64,000 bases of DNA from Melampsora larici-populina 98AG31 (lineage: Eukaryota > Basidiomycota > Pucciniomycetes > Pucciniales > Melampsoraceae): the NCBI RefSeq assembly GCF_000204055.1, contig NW_006768779.1:194483-258482 (forward strand), in the 5' to 3' direction. Position numbers and translations under genes: made by a program. Below, one piece after another: positions 43,108-56,264 of this stretch (positions are counted from its first letter, which is position 1; each line of letters opens with the position of its first letter). Under the pieces are notes generated by a model that was given only the letters and a program-made list of their open reading frames with translations, ran no database searches and had not been told where the DNA came from.

Positions 43108-46100
43108 ATGCTGTCCCCCAAAAAGAAGACTCGTCAAACCCGAAGGCATATTTGTACTTGCGAGGCATACCAATGGTCTTCTGGCAACTACATAGACCCA
43201 ACTGGGATAGCCCGTTCAGGTGTTGAGCTGAGTCCGGAAGCGTTCGATGCCCACCAACGTGCAGAACTACGACTGCAGTTTCAAACAGATGGTACTCCAT
43301 CCTCGTGGCTACCTTCAAGTCCTCGCCCTCAGACTGGTGTCGCAAGCGAAGAAGATCTAACTTCACGGTTTGAAAGAGTCGCGCTGGGCTCAACCCTCCC
43401 TTTGAGAGCATCTGGGAGTGCGCAAAGGGCTCCGTTGAACACAGAAGTAACTACAAGACCACCAGATATGCGACTTCGCACCTCACCATCAGCCTTCATT
43501 CGTAGATCTACGCCTTCCCAGGAGTTGGCCAATGTCTCAAGCAATCTGGATATTGCTGACGAGCATGTGAATACATCGCAAAGCTCTTCAGAATCGGTGC
43601 AGTTATTTGGCAACCAAATTTATAGTTGTGGTACGTCAGCTCTAGTCATGACTGATTTGTAAATGCGTTTTATCAGTCAAAGTGCTAACCCAAATTGATG
43701 TTGGTATATAGTACGATTCTTTGAATTCAGCTTAGAACTCATCAACCCGTTACATTTGCATGCAGCACTAGCTGCGGCTCTGATGAATATCTTTAGCCAC
43801 ACGTCGTTGAAGGCAACTTCATGGCTTTTGGATGTGCAAAGAACAAACATTGAGCTGTCCTTGACACATGGCTTGAGGCCAAATCCCTCACCTGCCCAGC
43901 TTCTACCTTATGATGATCAAGTTTTTCGTCGGATTCCAAAGACAATTGCTACAGTCTTTGGTTGGCTTCAAATCGACCCTACTCTTGTATATATGAATTG
44001 CTGTCCATCTTGCTTTGCTTTGTACCCCCTCCAAAGCGCCCCACCCGTCTGCAATCATAGAATTGCTAGTATTCCAGGTGGTCCGCCAGAGTCCAAGGAT
44101 TCCAATACCGAGTTATCTGACACGTTATCCAAGAACTACACTCCTGATTTGACCGATCGTCTCTGCGGTGAACCCTTACTACGATTTTCTAGAGGAAGCT
44201 CAGTCCCTGTACGACGCTATGCATTCCAGAGCTTTTCCGATTGGATCGCACGATTGCTCTCAAGACCTTGTGTTGAGTCATGGCTCGATGAGTCCTTGGT
44301 AGAATCAACCAAGCCTCTTGATCCGGACAGTCCGGTACATGATATCCATCAAGCCAGGATCTGGAAGAAATTCAAAGGCCGAGATGGGAAACAATTTACA
44401 GCTCAGAGCGGAAATCTTACCTTTGCGATGTTTGTTGATGGTATAAATCCATTTGGGAACAAGCAAAGCGGCCACCACGTGTCTATAACATTCATTGTCT
44501 TAGTGTGTCTGACACTACCCTTTCGCATTCGTTATCGGCCAGAAAACGTGTTCTTAGTGGGGGTTGTTCCAGGACCGCGGGAACCTTCACTGGAGCAGAT
44601 GAATTGGGTCTTACGCCCAATTGTAACTCAACTTCAAGTCCTTTGGAATGAGGGCCTTCTCCTTTCACAAACACATTCCTACAAGAAAGGTCGCCTCATT
44701 AGAGCCGCCCTTCTGCTCTTTATCGCGGATTTACCTGCATTACAACGCTCTCTTGGTTTTCCAAGTGCAAATGCAAAGTACTTTTGCTCCATTTGTCTAT
44801 TGATGAAGGCACAGGCAAAGAATTTCGATTCCTCAACCTGGCCACCACGTACCACTTGCCAGCACAAAAAATGGGCATATTCAGCACGGGATGCTGAAAC
44901 CGTTAAGGAACGAGAGACAATCTTTAAAACCCATGGAGTCCGTTATTCAGTTTTAGTCGATCTTGAGTATTGGGATATCATTGAATGTCATGTCATTGAC
45001 TTGATGCACAACTTGTTACTGGGCCTTCTGGCTTGGCACTGCCGACGCTTTTGGTCAATGAAAGAAATACTCAACGAAGAAGACCAGTCAACTTCAATCA
45101 GTACAGCTGAACTATTGAATCTTCTTTCAGAGCACTCCAATCCACAATCACAAGCAAAGCCTGAGGGTTTCCCCGTACCAGAAGTTGACGATGAAGAAGA
45201 TGAGAATATCAATAACATCTTGTTTTCAGAGAATACCGACTCGAGTGATGAGGATTTTCTTCCTTTGGGCGAAGGATGGAACGGCACATGGGAGCCTCCT
45301 CCAGTTGACAAGATTATATTTGATGCAGCCATGCTGAAAGAAATTAATGCATTACTACCTCATATTCACATTCCCAGCTGGATCAAACGTGCACTACCCG
45401 TTTTGGGCAAGGCTTCTTTTGGTAAACTTAAAGCTGATGAATGGCGAAATTTGTTCACAATTCAACTACCTCTTATACTCATTCCAATGTGGTACGGCCA
45501 TGATCATGTCCAATCGTCACTCCTCAAAAACTTCTGTCATTTGGTATCGCTGGTAAACCTTGCACTCAAGCGGGTGATGACTTCTGAAATCATTTTGTCA
45601 TACCGCTATCATATCCGTGAATATCTAGAGAGTTCGTTTTTGCTCTTTGAGCACTGTAAACCAACCTGTAATCATCACATGGCTATACACTTAGCTGACT
45701 GTCTTGAGAAGGCTAGTCCAGTCCGCTCTTGGTGGTCATTCCCTTATGAAAGGCTCATGGGAGATATCCTCAAAGCCAGTCACAATAATCATATTGGTGA
45801 GCTTTTCTCTGACCTTGTCACCTTCAATTGATGACTAAACTTCACGTGTTTTCTCTCCAAAAGGCGAAATTGAAATCTCATTCATGAAGAGTTTTTGCCG
45901 CGCGGGCAACCTTGCTGGGATCCTAGAAGATGAAAAACTTCCTGAAGCTCTTCATCCTTACATATCCCGCTTGAAGGAGATATACGAGCCACTGCCAAAA
46001 CTTTGAAGACAAACTTCAAACTCAAAGATGGAACCCCTTGACCCCATCATCCTGAAATCTTTGACAAAGCGCTTGAATACTCAACGGATAGATGACTGTA

Positions 46101-46582
46101 CGTGGGTAACACCAGAAAAGTGGGCTTCAATGTCCAAAGAAGACTCTCTTGGTTTTGCACCAGTGACAGCTTGAGGGATATTTTACAATCAAGTTTCACA
46201 TTTAGATGTAAACTTTTCAACCTTTAGAGCAAGTCAAAAAGACAGTTTCATCGTTTTCAAGTCACTTCGAGGACACACCTGCTTTGGTAGAATTCATTCC
46301 ATCTTTACACACCGCCGAAGTCCGGAACAAAACAAGAATATAAAAGACACGTGGCTATGTGTACAATCATTCCGCCCACTTTCCCCAAGTCAATATAATC
46401 CATTTGTGAGAGTTGATGCACCAGACCTCCAGGTTGAGTTGCGATTGTGGGAAACCCCTGACAGTGTGTTGGTGAGATTGGATGAAGTAGTGGCGCACTG
46501 CGCCTGGATGAGGTATCGCCCCGGTTCGATTCACAAGAGTTTGGACGTGCCAACAGTCGCATTAGTATCCATGGCACGATGA
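43108..46582 (+). CDS. CACTA/Tnp2-like transposase B (core intact, last exon with two TGA)
   Basis: ATG at 43108; introns at 43631-43711 and 45797-45863. N-terminal cysteine motif ICTCEAYQWSSGNYIDPTGIARSG; zinc-type motif MNCCPSCFALY (43995) with a later Cys-Asn-His; catalytic-core segments MFVDGINPFGNK (44430), FLVGVVPGPREPS, FIADLPALQRSLGF (44720) and DLMHNLLLGLLAWHCRRFW (45000); WIKRALPVLGKASFGKLKADEW; and YERLMGDILKASHNNHIG at the last intron. The long second exon is unbroken. In exon 3, TGAs at 46004-46006 and 46172-46174 fall where copy A has arginine codons. A product ending at 46006 would keep the presumed core but lose about 190 residues. Best-preserved CACTA transposase here. Confidence 0.88.
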
Positions 46583-46693
46583 GTCTCCAAGTTATTTGAT
46601 GAGTGTCTAAAATTGAAGTTCATGTATATAGTTAGCAATTAAGTTTTTGAAAAATCTCAAATATATCAGATTGATGACTTACAATGGAAGATA

Positions 46694-49600
46694 TCATTGT
46701 AATGACTCTACAATAGGGATCAAGTTTGAAAGAAGAGGTTTACGATTAATATCAAGTGCGCTCCTTTCAAAAGGTGTTAGTGATTCAAGGTAATGTGGCG
46801 AGTAGCAGTCTACCAGGAGACCGGAGGGAACAGGATTGTCGGAAATTAGTGCGTTTGGACACTGGAGTCAAGGTCGTGGAGGGCGTCCATTAGTTGACCC
46901 ACTACTTTGATTTTCCTGTTTTCTGGGCTTGGGGATACTGAGGTCTAGCCGGGCTTTATACTTGTCCAAAATTATGATGATGTTTGTCAACTCAGAGCTG
47001 CGCCAAGTTAGCTTTCTGATGTGACACGCAGTTCGTGTGTGATCGTTGTCGCGGTGTAGACAATCCTCGTGATCTGTCTCGTCATCGCTGCAAGCTTCTT
47101 GGATGATGGCTGAAAGGGGCCACAACGGCCGTTGTGAGAGTACTATACGGTCGCGAAGCTTCTTGTTCTGTTGAGAGCTGCATCAGGCTGATGGAAACTA
47201 GGGAAAATGGACGAAAGAGGAGGGGACGCACATAACTCAGCCGTGCACGTCTTTGGACTGCACTAGAAGCGCGCTTCTTTCAAGTTTCATCCCAAGCTTC
47301 TTGCTGATACCTGAATATCCGTGTTACATGAATATGTGTATTAGAAGATACTTAAAGAAATTCAGGGTGTGAGAGTGATGGTACATACCGTTTCATGAGA
47401 GATCGTACACGGGTATCCAACAATTTCTTGAGGTGTTTTCGATTTTTGGTATCAAGGGATACACCAGGATATTCGCCGCACTCGACTATCTTGATGAAGA
47501 TTCTAAATGCTAAATCCCATAACCATTTGTTCTCGGGAGAAGATGGAGATTTGGAAAAGTCAGGACGAAAGTTTATCACCCCCACAGATCGCATCATAGT
47601 CCGCATGACAATGAGCTGTTGGGTTGTCGCCTTGGGATGTTGCAGCCCTTTGCCTTCCGGAAGAGGCGTTTCAGAAGTAGATTGGGTTGCTTCAGTGGCA
47701 TGGGCGAAAAGATCAATGTTATCAAGGTCAATATCGATTTTCCAAGCCTTTTGGTCTTCATCAGTTGCTGGAGGGGGTAGGCTGGCTGCAGAACTGATGA
47801 GGCCTAAAAGAGTGTCAATATGTACACGCATCCAGGACTGCATAATTAATCAGCTTGGAAGATCTTTCCCCAGGGTTTTTTTGTGAACTCACCGCGGATC
47901 TTCCACCCCGTGTTTTGGTCTCAGGTGAGGAGCTTGGTTTGACGTCTGAAATTTGGCTCACGACCTCCGATAAAACGTTCAAGTCGTGGGTAACGAGTTC
48001 AAGCTTACTATTAGTGTCTGCTAGGGAATGTTTAAGTTGGTCTAAAGGTATGTGAAGCTTCAGTAATCATGGTGTGATCGGTATGTGTATCACGACTTAC
48101 AATATTTTGTACGCCATTCAGGCTCATTTTTTTCTTCCTCGTAAGCACCCTGTTTGGGAGCATCAAATTGATCAACATGAGGAGATGGACTTGTCGGGGA
48201 TATTGGGGAGCGAGGGTGCATGGAAGACTGTCGAGATTTGTGTGAGACAGCCGGGCTTGTTCTAGTAGACTTCGGAGGGGGGCTGTGCTTATCAGATTTT
48301 GATTCTTCAGAACCATCACCGGCGTCACTTGAAGAATTGTTGTCGTCTGATGGTTGCCAATCGTCGTCGTCTGGTGGATGCCAATCGTCGTCAGAAGATT
48401 CTGTTGGCTTGGGATTGCTTGTGGAGATGAATTTGTGGGTCGGGTTAGGGCGTGGGTGCAGGAGGCGTCGGTGTTCTAGACTAGGAAGTTTGTCTTGTAT
48501 GATATCTGCAGTAGATTTTGAAAAGTGTGACAATCCGGCTAGTTGATGTAAAGTGTCAATCAAGAATACACTGATTCCACCTAACACGGTCTGAAACTAC
48601 TAACTAGGCTGTGCAGTTGAACTGCGTTCAGGAGAATTGCTAGGTGAGGACGACTTTGCTCTTCCTTTACCCTTGTTTCTTTTTTTGCTGATCGGTGAAT
48701 TGACTCCGCAAGCTGATGAGATGCTGGGTGGAAAACTTTGGCCAGTAGGAGTTGGGTATTGAATGGGGGATGATGGCCGAACATCTGCGTGTGCAAAGAG
48801 AAGTTAGGTCAGCTTACCCCATATCAACCCACAAATTATGATATTCAAAAAAAACTCTACCTGGATATTTGTCATGAGACACAGCAGGTCCAGCTGATCC
48901 GGAGCAGGTCATGCGTACACATTTGAGTTAATACATTCATTAGAAATCAGGATTGCTTGACAAACCTCCGGATCCAGTGCCAGGAGGAGATATTGTTCGA
49001 GGTGCTTGCAGTTCAAATCGGAACAAGTGTCGGGGTATGCGAGCTATTCAAAGGTTTTGAAGACATCAGCACGGTGAGCCTTCACTGATAAATTGGAATT
49101 TGACGTACTTTTATCGCGATGCTGATTGCAGATATCGACTAGTTTGGCTTTGGTGGACGTCCTGCCATCAAAGCCTATCCCTTCAACAATCTGGATCAAG
49201 TCTGAACACTCAAGATTGTTGAAGTCGTAATCTTCTGGCGGAGATGGGTCAGTCGACAGAGGTCCTTGAGGAGTGTCCTGTGTTCCGGCTGGAGAGGCCT
49301 CGACCGTATTGGACAAGCCTTCTACACGCTTTGACCTAACTTCGTGACTCGAACAAATCCTTGGGGCTTTGGTCTTACGGACTAGCCTGGGACGCTTGGT
49401 TTCTACATACTTATCGAGGAGGTCTAACAATTGGTTTTGGGTTGCCTTGGGTCCAACTGGAACACCTGAATTTTCAAGACGGCTGGGTAGATCCTCGTTC
49501 AGTTCAGGTGGTCCTATGATGCCAGAGAAGGATAGCCATAAGTCGCCGATTGACAATTGATGGATGAGTGCTAACGACATGAATCCAGCTTCTAAAAAAG

Positions 49601-49881
49601 ATGTCTGATTGTATCAGAAAAAACTTACCGCCCACCAAGCCGGTTGGTGGAGGCGTGCCCTTTTTGCGCTTCTGGGGCCGGGTTTTTGTACTCAAATTGC
49701 TGGAGGATGGCCCCGCCGCAGGTGGTTCACAGAAAGGCTGTGAAGTCGAAAGCTTGAGAACTGATGGAAGCACCGGCAATGCTGGCTGAAGAGATGCTGA
49801 TGCGGGGTCCTCTGCAAGTGGCGCCGTGGTTTTGTTTCGCAAGCTCCGACGAGGAAGGCCCTTTTCTTTTTTTGAAGACAT
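46694..49881 (-). pseudogene. CACTA-B accessory protein with SAP-like motif
   Basis: Homologue of the gene at 24878-21965, block for block: basic N-terminus from ATG at 49881 (MSSKKEKGLPRRSLRNK); NQLLDLLDKYVETKRP (about 49430); SAP-like DLIQIVEGIGFDGRTSTKAKLVDIC (about 49200-49130); a Ser/Asp-rich linker; the block WKIDIDLDNIDLF to GEYPGVSLDTKNRKHLKK (about 47740-47420); and CSDDETDHE (about 47080). An in-frame TGA at 46868-46870 corresponds to an Arg (CGT) codon in copy A; the homologous tail (DCYSPHYLESLT) continues to a TGA at 46694. Several short introns are needed. It lacks the 249-bp duplication of copy A. Confidence 0.75.
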
Positions 49882-51265
49882 CTTGGGTAAATGATCATAG
49901 CGATAAAGCTGGAGAACGTGATAAAACGGACAACAATATCTAGACTCGTCTCTAAACAAATTTGGTGACTCTGAGAATGCCGGATGATGCAAAAACTGTG
50001 GATGGATGATGGATATATACTTGATTAGATTTGCACCCAAAACATCGTGCTATCCTGGCAAGAGGGAGCTACTTGGTGGAATGATCAAGTACGACCATCC
50101 ATATCCTTTGTTTACTACAAGATTCGGTTTGTTTCTAAGTGATGTCCTTTAAATCCTTTATCTTTCATCTCACCACAAAATCTTTGAATCCTGTATCTTT
50201 CATCTCACCACAAAATTGAAATCAGTATCTTCGCTACAAAACCTTGGCTCACTATGCAAACTACACATGAAATGTCATATTCGAAGCCTGCTACCTCTCG
50301 TGACCTTCCATTAACCAAGTCATCAGGCAACACGAAAGAAGTGGGTACTGTTCCTTGTGAGCTACACATAGACATAAACTCCGTCATCAAAGGACACAGC
50401 GGAGATGGGTACCGTGTCTCTACTACCTTGACATATGTCAGCTCAAAGGGATCCAAACACCTGGGAACCTGATTCCACAAAGCCATCTAAGTCATGCAAA
50501 TACGAGTCACTGGGGTGATCAAGTCAACCCAGTTACCTTCAGCGCGGGTCGAAAGACTTGCATGTTTTACGCAACAGAGCCCCACAACAAGCTGTAACAA
50601 TCTTTGATCCAACTCACCATACACGTTTTTTGTTTGGACACATTTGCATTTGATCACCCTTATAACTAGCAGACTTTGTTCACCCAAAAGTTCTATCTTG
50701 TAGGACATGCACGCTCGTCCACTTCTTCAAGTATAACTCTCACCTTTACGGATTCAGGTCTCCTAGTCCCCTCGTACAACACTTTATTACATCTGTCATT
50801 GTGGTTGCTAGATCTTGAATTTATTACTGCTCTGTGTGTGTTTGTGTTTTCCTTCTTCACTCCGTTTTGTCTCAAAATCTTCACCTTCCCTGTGGATCAC
50901 ACCTATCACTGATAGACGTACAATCATTTCTTTATCTACAGCTCTGCAGTGCAGCTAGCATAATCCTCTCGAATTGGAAAATAAAGCCTTAAATAATCAT
51001 ATACTTGAGGCCTCCAGGGTAAATCATACATCTTTTACTTTCAGTCTCTTGAAACCCACTACACATCTTAGTTCAAGTATATTGATGTTCACCAATCTAC
51101 ATGTGTGCTCAACTTCCAGTTCCTTGTAGACCGCACTTCGATTGGCTTTAATCTACCAATACGATTTCCTACGTTCTTCAATTCCCTGAACAATCCCGGT
51201 GTGTTTTACCACGCTGTTTCTCCAAAAGCTTGTATTCAGGATCTGACTATCAATTGACTCTAGTG

Positions 51266-52106
51266 ATGCCCAAGAAGGCAAAATCATCAGGATCTAGCAC
51301 CAGTCCAGTCACGTCGCCAAGCACTGCAACCGAGCTCCTTTCGAATATGCAGAAGAAGGTGGCCGCTGCCCCTGCAACCTTTACTCTTGCAGGAGTCCCG
51401 CCATCAGCTAGTCGCCAAACTCCAAAGGCTCCAGACTCATCAATCGACAACAATGAGACCGACAACGAGTCTCATCCGTTATGGAATGCTGTGCAAACTT
51501 TACCCTCCGACCTTCGAAAGTTTCTTGAGTGAGATCAAGAAAAAGTCAATCAAGAAAATTGAATTCTATCGAATCCTTTTGCACTTCAACCCGGCGACCA
51601 AGGCTCGTGTGACTGGCCTCAAAGCGCTCTTAGTGGCAGAATTTGAAAAAGATTTGTTACCGCGCCTTCTGCCATTTATATCAGCCGCGCCGCCTACTCC
51701 TACGGACACCGAGGAAGACGACTTTGATCCTATGGCCTCCACTACAACTCGTTGCATGTTGAAAGAGGTTCTTCAGCGTCGAGCCCCCAGCGTGAACATT
51801 CCTTCAATCGCCAAGATAGATGGTTTACGCCGTCTTTACAAAGAACACATCAATCCAGATCTCAAATTACCCGAAGTTACGGAATTCACCAAAGCACCTC
51901 GTGCCCTCAAAGAGAAAGCTCTCAAGGGACACACAATCGAACACCTCCGTTTTGCTCTCCAATGCAAAAACCCTGAGGTATTCATTCACACTGCCGGCTT
52001 GGATCGTCCTGTTTGCCTTGCCTCATACATCAAGTTTATCTGTGAAGGGTCCGTTGAGCCTGGGGTTTTAGTCGAGAGATTTCACTACTCTATCATCACT
52101 TCCTGA
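51266..52106 (+). pseudogene. Homologue of the CACTA-A Pro-rich protein, frameshifted
   Basis: ATG at 51266 (MPKKAKSSGSSTSPVTSPST). The first frame ends at 51532 after LPSDLRKFLE; homology to the protein at 16593-17444 continues in another frame from EIKKKSIKKIEFYRILLHFNPAT to FHYSIITS at 52106. A single extra base near 51530 would explain it. Conserved parts: FYRILLHFNPAT, LRRLYKEHINPDLKLP, VFIHTAGL and YIKFICEGSVEPG. Here the gene lies downstream of the SAP-like gene, whereas in CACTA A it precedes the transposase. Confidence 0.75.
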
Positions 52107-52770
52107 ATCGTGCGAACATCAAACAACTGTAATTTTTGTCTACTTTGCTTTTTGTTTTTGAGAATGTCATGCCTTCCTCACGCACCTGGTTTGTATTGTA
52201 TGGTCTTCCGTCCCATGTCTTCTTGGGGTTCAACCAGCCGCTCTATTTCTAGATTTTGTTACTGAAACTACTTTGTATTGCTTGCACTGGACTGTACTGC
52301 CTGTCAATTTACCGTGTTCTATTGCTTATGACAATATGGTACATAAGGAGATGAATAAAGGCTACAATTCATCTCGTTACGAGATCATCGTCAGCCATTG
52401 TACATGTATAATCATGGATATACTACCAGAAATTGGACCACAAACATAAAATGCATAAAGGTTAAACAATCAAGCGCTCAAGCAAACCAAAAGATGAAAA
52501 TACAAGAAATCCTGGAAGAAACAATCCCACATTGAGAAGTTGTACAAACAAAACCATTGCAATCGTAATGGCAAAGATGAGACAATTTTTCTGCACAATT
52601 GGATCTTTGTGAAGCTCATGGCTCTCATGAATGAATTGAACGTGCTAAAAGAATCCTAGTATTATTCATTGATCTGGCTTAAGTAGAATGTAGATGCCTC
52701 AAACACCAAGAGGACTGGGACAATGCCATTACAATCAGAAACACAGGCCACGTAATAGGATTAGATCAAA
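52107..52770. other. 3' flank of the preceding gene; no gene seen
   Basis: AT-rich non-coding DNA between two CACTA-B genes; no repeat or terminal structure recognised. Confidence 0.4.
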
Positions 52771-53494
52771 TCAAGCACAGGAGTCTGTTTGTGGTTCAGC
52801 AATGTCATTGGATTTGACATTGTCTGAGTCATCATTGTATTGATCAACAAGCTTCTCGCTCGCAGGTCCAAGAAGCTTTTGGACTACCCTCTCGTGTATC
52901 TTGATCTTGTGATGGGCTGAAGACACCTCCTGCATCAAATCCAGAACCTCCACGTCCAACAGTTCAACCTTCGACTTTAGCACATGGATATCGCTGATGG
53001 CTTTTTCCATATGTAAAGCTAGATCTCTCTCAACTGAATCTGCCAAAAAAAGACTGAGCATCAATTTTTACGTACAGTATTGGTCAACATCATTATAACA
53101 AAACATCACACACCATTTACTTGCTTTTTTTGTACAGCGTGGGAATCAATATTGTCCCGCATCATTCTCCCAAGCAGAACCAGCATGTTATCCATATGAT
53201 CCAATTTCGCCTGTAATGGACCTGCTTTAATTTGAGGTACACTTCAGTCTGATTGGATTATGCATCCCAACAAATCGTGAGAAGCAGAAAAGACTTTTAT
53301 CCTTACCTTTTATTTCACCTTTTTGAGTACCTGAATCTGTGATATCATGGTGAATGACGACTGGTCAACACTAAGTTTAAGAATCCTTGAATCTTGAATT
53401 CTTTAAACAATATCTACAAACCTTGTGTTCCAGAATCTACAACTTGCACATCACTAGGTTCCACGACATCTGTTGCCTGGTGAACATCAACCAT
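52771..53494 (-). CDS. CACTA-B coiled-coil protein
   Basis: ATG near 53494 (MVDVHQATDVVEPSDVQVVDSG), at least three short introns, stop at 52771. The last exon (about 53040-52771) has long heptad-like stretches (HMEKAISDIHVLKSKVELLDVEVLDLMQ in outline) and HERVVQKLLG, comparable to HGHILEKLM in the gene at 28698-27021, with an acidic tail. The equivalent position in CACTA A supports its being an element gene. Exon borders are approximate. Confidence 0.55.
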
Positions 53495-53599
53495 TGAATG
53501 TTGATTTCCGGCGATCGTGGTGTCTGGAGTTTGGGACCCACCTGTAGCTTACAGATCCCACGCTGAAATACCGTGACATCTGCGTAAAAGCATACGGTG

Positions 53600-54531
53600 T
53601 CGTACCGAAAGCGTCTTATCAGAAGACCCAGATGTCTGGTATCGTCTTTTCACTCATTCCCACCAACAATTTACAAGCCAAAGATATCTCATTCACACAT
53701 CACCACCACCACCACCCAAAGTCCCTTTCAGCCACGTGTGAGTACCTTATTCACCCAATCACACACACATACCCACCTGAATTCCCCCATTCCCACATTC
53801 ACACGCCTTTCCCCCATTCCCACTTTCAGTTCCACTTCTCAGTCGTCTCAAAAATGACAAGTCATTCTGACACACCCACCGCTAACACCACCAATCCCTC
53901 ACTAATGACACCAAAATAAAAGCTTTTTGATTGCAAACAAACATGGCTTGTACATACTCCACGTAAAATGACTGTAAAATGACTAATTGATTTAAGAATT
54001 TTGATCATCATTGATTGCAACCAGATCATCTCAACACTTACAATTGAGTACTGTTTGATCACAAACAAACAGATTACGCACATCTCAGTGTAAAGTGGAC
54101 AATGTTATTCTTGTTTTCAGAATATTGATCATGATTGATCCCAACAAGTACATTTCAAAAGTTACACCACATGCACATCTACTCAAAGTGATCACATCCC
54201 AAACCTGCAGTTACCATTGCTCATTGGCCCATCAAAAACCTTAAGAATATCCTCACATGTGCAATACACACATCACTTCACAACACATTCAAACCAACAC
54301 AAAGAAAATCAAATGTAACTTCCATTACACCAAACAACTTCGGCAAAAAACTTTGGTGGCTTAGTCATTTCAACAATAACAAGTAATCTTTTGGAATAGG
54401 CAAGACTCCAGCCATTCAACTGATGACACGGATGTAAACCAAACTAACATAATTCAAGTAACTACATGTGGCCCCAGGGGATTGGACTCTTTAAGACGTT
54501 CAGCAACATTATCACTAACTTCCGCACGCAC
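53600..54531. other. Junction between CACTA B and KDZ B
   Basis: His/Pro-rich open frames on the plus strand (53597-53919) are low-complexity (CACCACCACC and CCCATTCCCAC repeats) and not credible. No element terminus of either flanking transposon was recognised here. Confidence 0.4.
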
Positions 54532-56264
54532 TTAAGTAGCATGATTTTCCAGTAACTTAACCTGAAACTTCCCACTGTTGATGTCATCTATCCACTGACG
54601 CCGAGCCTTTGCATTCATTCCTGTGAAACCTTTGAGAAAATCGACCTCCAGCATGCTTGAATCTGGGGCACGCTCGATGCCCACTGGGATTTTGCGCTCT
54701 TTTAAAGTGCCAATGGGATCAGCCACCTTAGGAAAACTCTTCTAAAGACCGACTTGAGCTATAAGTGAGGATATCACAAGTCAGCTGACTATACACATAC
54801 CAAATCAACCTTGGTTGGATACATACCCAATAATTGATTCAACATGTCACTCAACGTCTTCTTATCGGTGTCGGATTTGTTGTTTGATGCTTTGTGAGTC
54901 AAAGAAGCTTTGTTTGCTGCTGCAACCGACTTGACTTCATCAATTGTCGATCCATTTTGACAATACAGTGGGAAAACATGTTGAAGCTGTGCCTTTGTTT
55001 CGACCCAAGTAGATATCTCATCCCGAGATGTATACTCTCTACACCAACCTTCACCAGACAAACTGTTGCTACATGCAATTATATAATAATCCAGTCCGAC
55101 AAGGTGGTGGTACCGGGCCAGCTACAAAAATATATTGTCAATATAGTATAGAATGAAGAAAAAAAACGAAACAAACAGGCCAGTCCTTACTTCTTGGGCT
55201 ATCTTTTTCATACATTGAAGAGATCGCTTTTCTTGTTTTTGAGAAGACGCAGAGGGTGTATTCAACTTCCGATCCCTTTCTACTTTTTTCAAGTCTACCA
55301 GCTTCTCATAAATCGGCCGATATAGAAGCTCGTCTTCCTCCTTAAGCTTCGGAATCTCAGGTATCAGTATTGAACTGTCACCAAAGACATTGCTATCTTC
55401 AATTATGTTAATTGCAGAGTAGTCGGGATATCCTCCAAGAGCGTAGAACACATTAGATGTGAACACAGCATACTCGTCGTCGGTAAGAGCTTGATAAGCG
55501 ATTGAATTGGCTTGGTTTCGACGTGTGAGTATGTCGCTGGAATCTGGGTCTCGTCTTACAGGCACTGAAAAGAAGCCACAGTATCAGTGTACGGTGTTGA
55601 ACACAGTATATATGTAGAGGTTAACTAAAACTGACTTGCAAACTTATTTGCATCAAGTGCAAAGCTTAACCAACGGTGCCAGGGATTTTCCGCATGAGTA
55701 CCACCCATCAAGCCCCTTGAAATCAAAGCAACCATAATTAGAATACAAATAAATTGGTCTTGTTTATTTATTTAGCGCCCAGACATACAAGGCTCGCTTC
55801 AATTTCATAATGTCCACCCCAGAGACCATCACAATCATGTGAATAGTGTGGTCCAGGTCTTCAAGAACGGCTTGGCCTTTGGCAATGAAAGCGGCGCTTA
55901 GCTGATGATTCGACGAGCGCTGGCGTGCCAACTGTGCTTGAATCCGTCCAACAGGCCAAGATTTCTTCGCTGCCTGATAATTTTTTAAAGTGATATCACG
56001 TAGGTCGATATCTTCGGCTGTCACATCCCTTCCGGTAGTTTGCAGGCGTGGTTGCTGCGTAACAGCTGGCGTGGGCAGATAAGTTGGATCAGCGATAGGG
56101 CGATTCGTAGCATCTTCCTCATCCAGATCCAGCTCTTCCTGAGTAAGCTCCATCTCGCGGCGACGCCGTTTAGAAGGACGTTTAGGACCTTCCGAACTGG
56201 TCTGGTTGGTCGATTTGGTTTGAGTCGGACGAGTGTTTCGCTGTGATTTTGAGGTTGAGGGCAT
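54532..56264 (-). CDS. KDZ-element companion protein B
   Basis: ATG at 56264 (MPSTSKSQRNTRPTQTK), stop at 54532; four to five introns. Basic Arg/Lys N-terminus with KRPSKRRRRE, a likely nuclear localisation signal; a helical block (NYQAAKKSWPVGRIQAQLARQ to IMKLKRAL, intron in the same place as copy A); GGTHAENPWHRWLSF; the block TDDEYAVFTSNVFYALGG; DYYIIACS and GWCREYTSRDEISTW; and a C-terminus ending LLENHAT. It matches the companion of KDZ A throughout, is about 830 bp from and divergent to the transposase, and is intact as far as I can read it. Function unknown; conservation with the transposase suggests a second transposition protein. Confidence 0.7.

Larger units (their letters stand above)
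41255..53500. mobile_element. CACTA element B (left terminus seen, right end not found)
   Basis: A terminus CACTACGCCAAATTAC at 41255 is followed within 90 bp by four copies of a TAGAAAAGT-type motif in both orientations, as expected for CACTA subterminal repeats. Downstream come the transposase (43108+), SAP-like gene (49881-), a homologue of the CACTA-A Pro-rich protein (51266+) and a coiled-coil gene (53494-). No GTAGTG partner was found, so the right limit is a guess from gene content, and assigning this terminus to these genes is an inference. Confidence 0.55.

Noticed and set aside
10067..46870. TGA reassigned to an amino acid
   Set aside because: Other genes in the window end naturally at TGA (for example 37321 and 46582), and the affected genes show other decay such as frameshifts.
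53597..53919. His/Pro/Ser-rich plus-strand frames
   Set aside because: Low-complexity CAC and CCCATTC repeats; no paralogue at the other CACTA or KDZ element.
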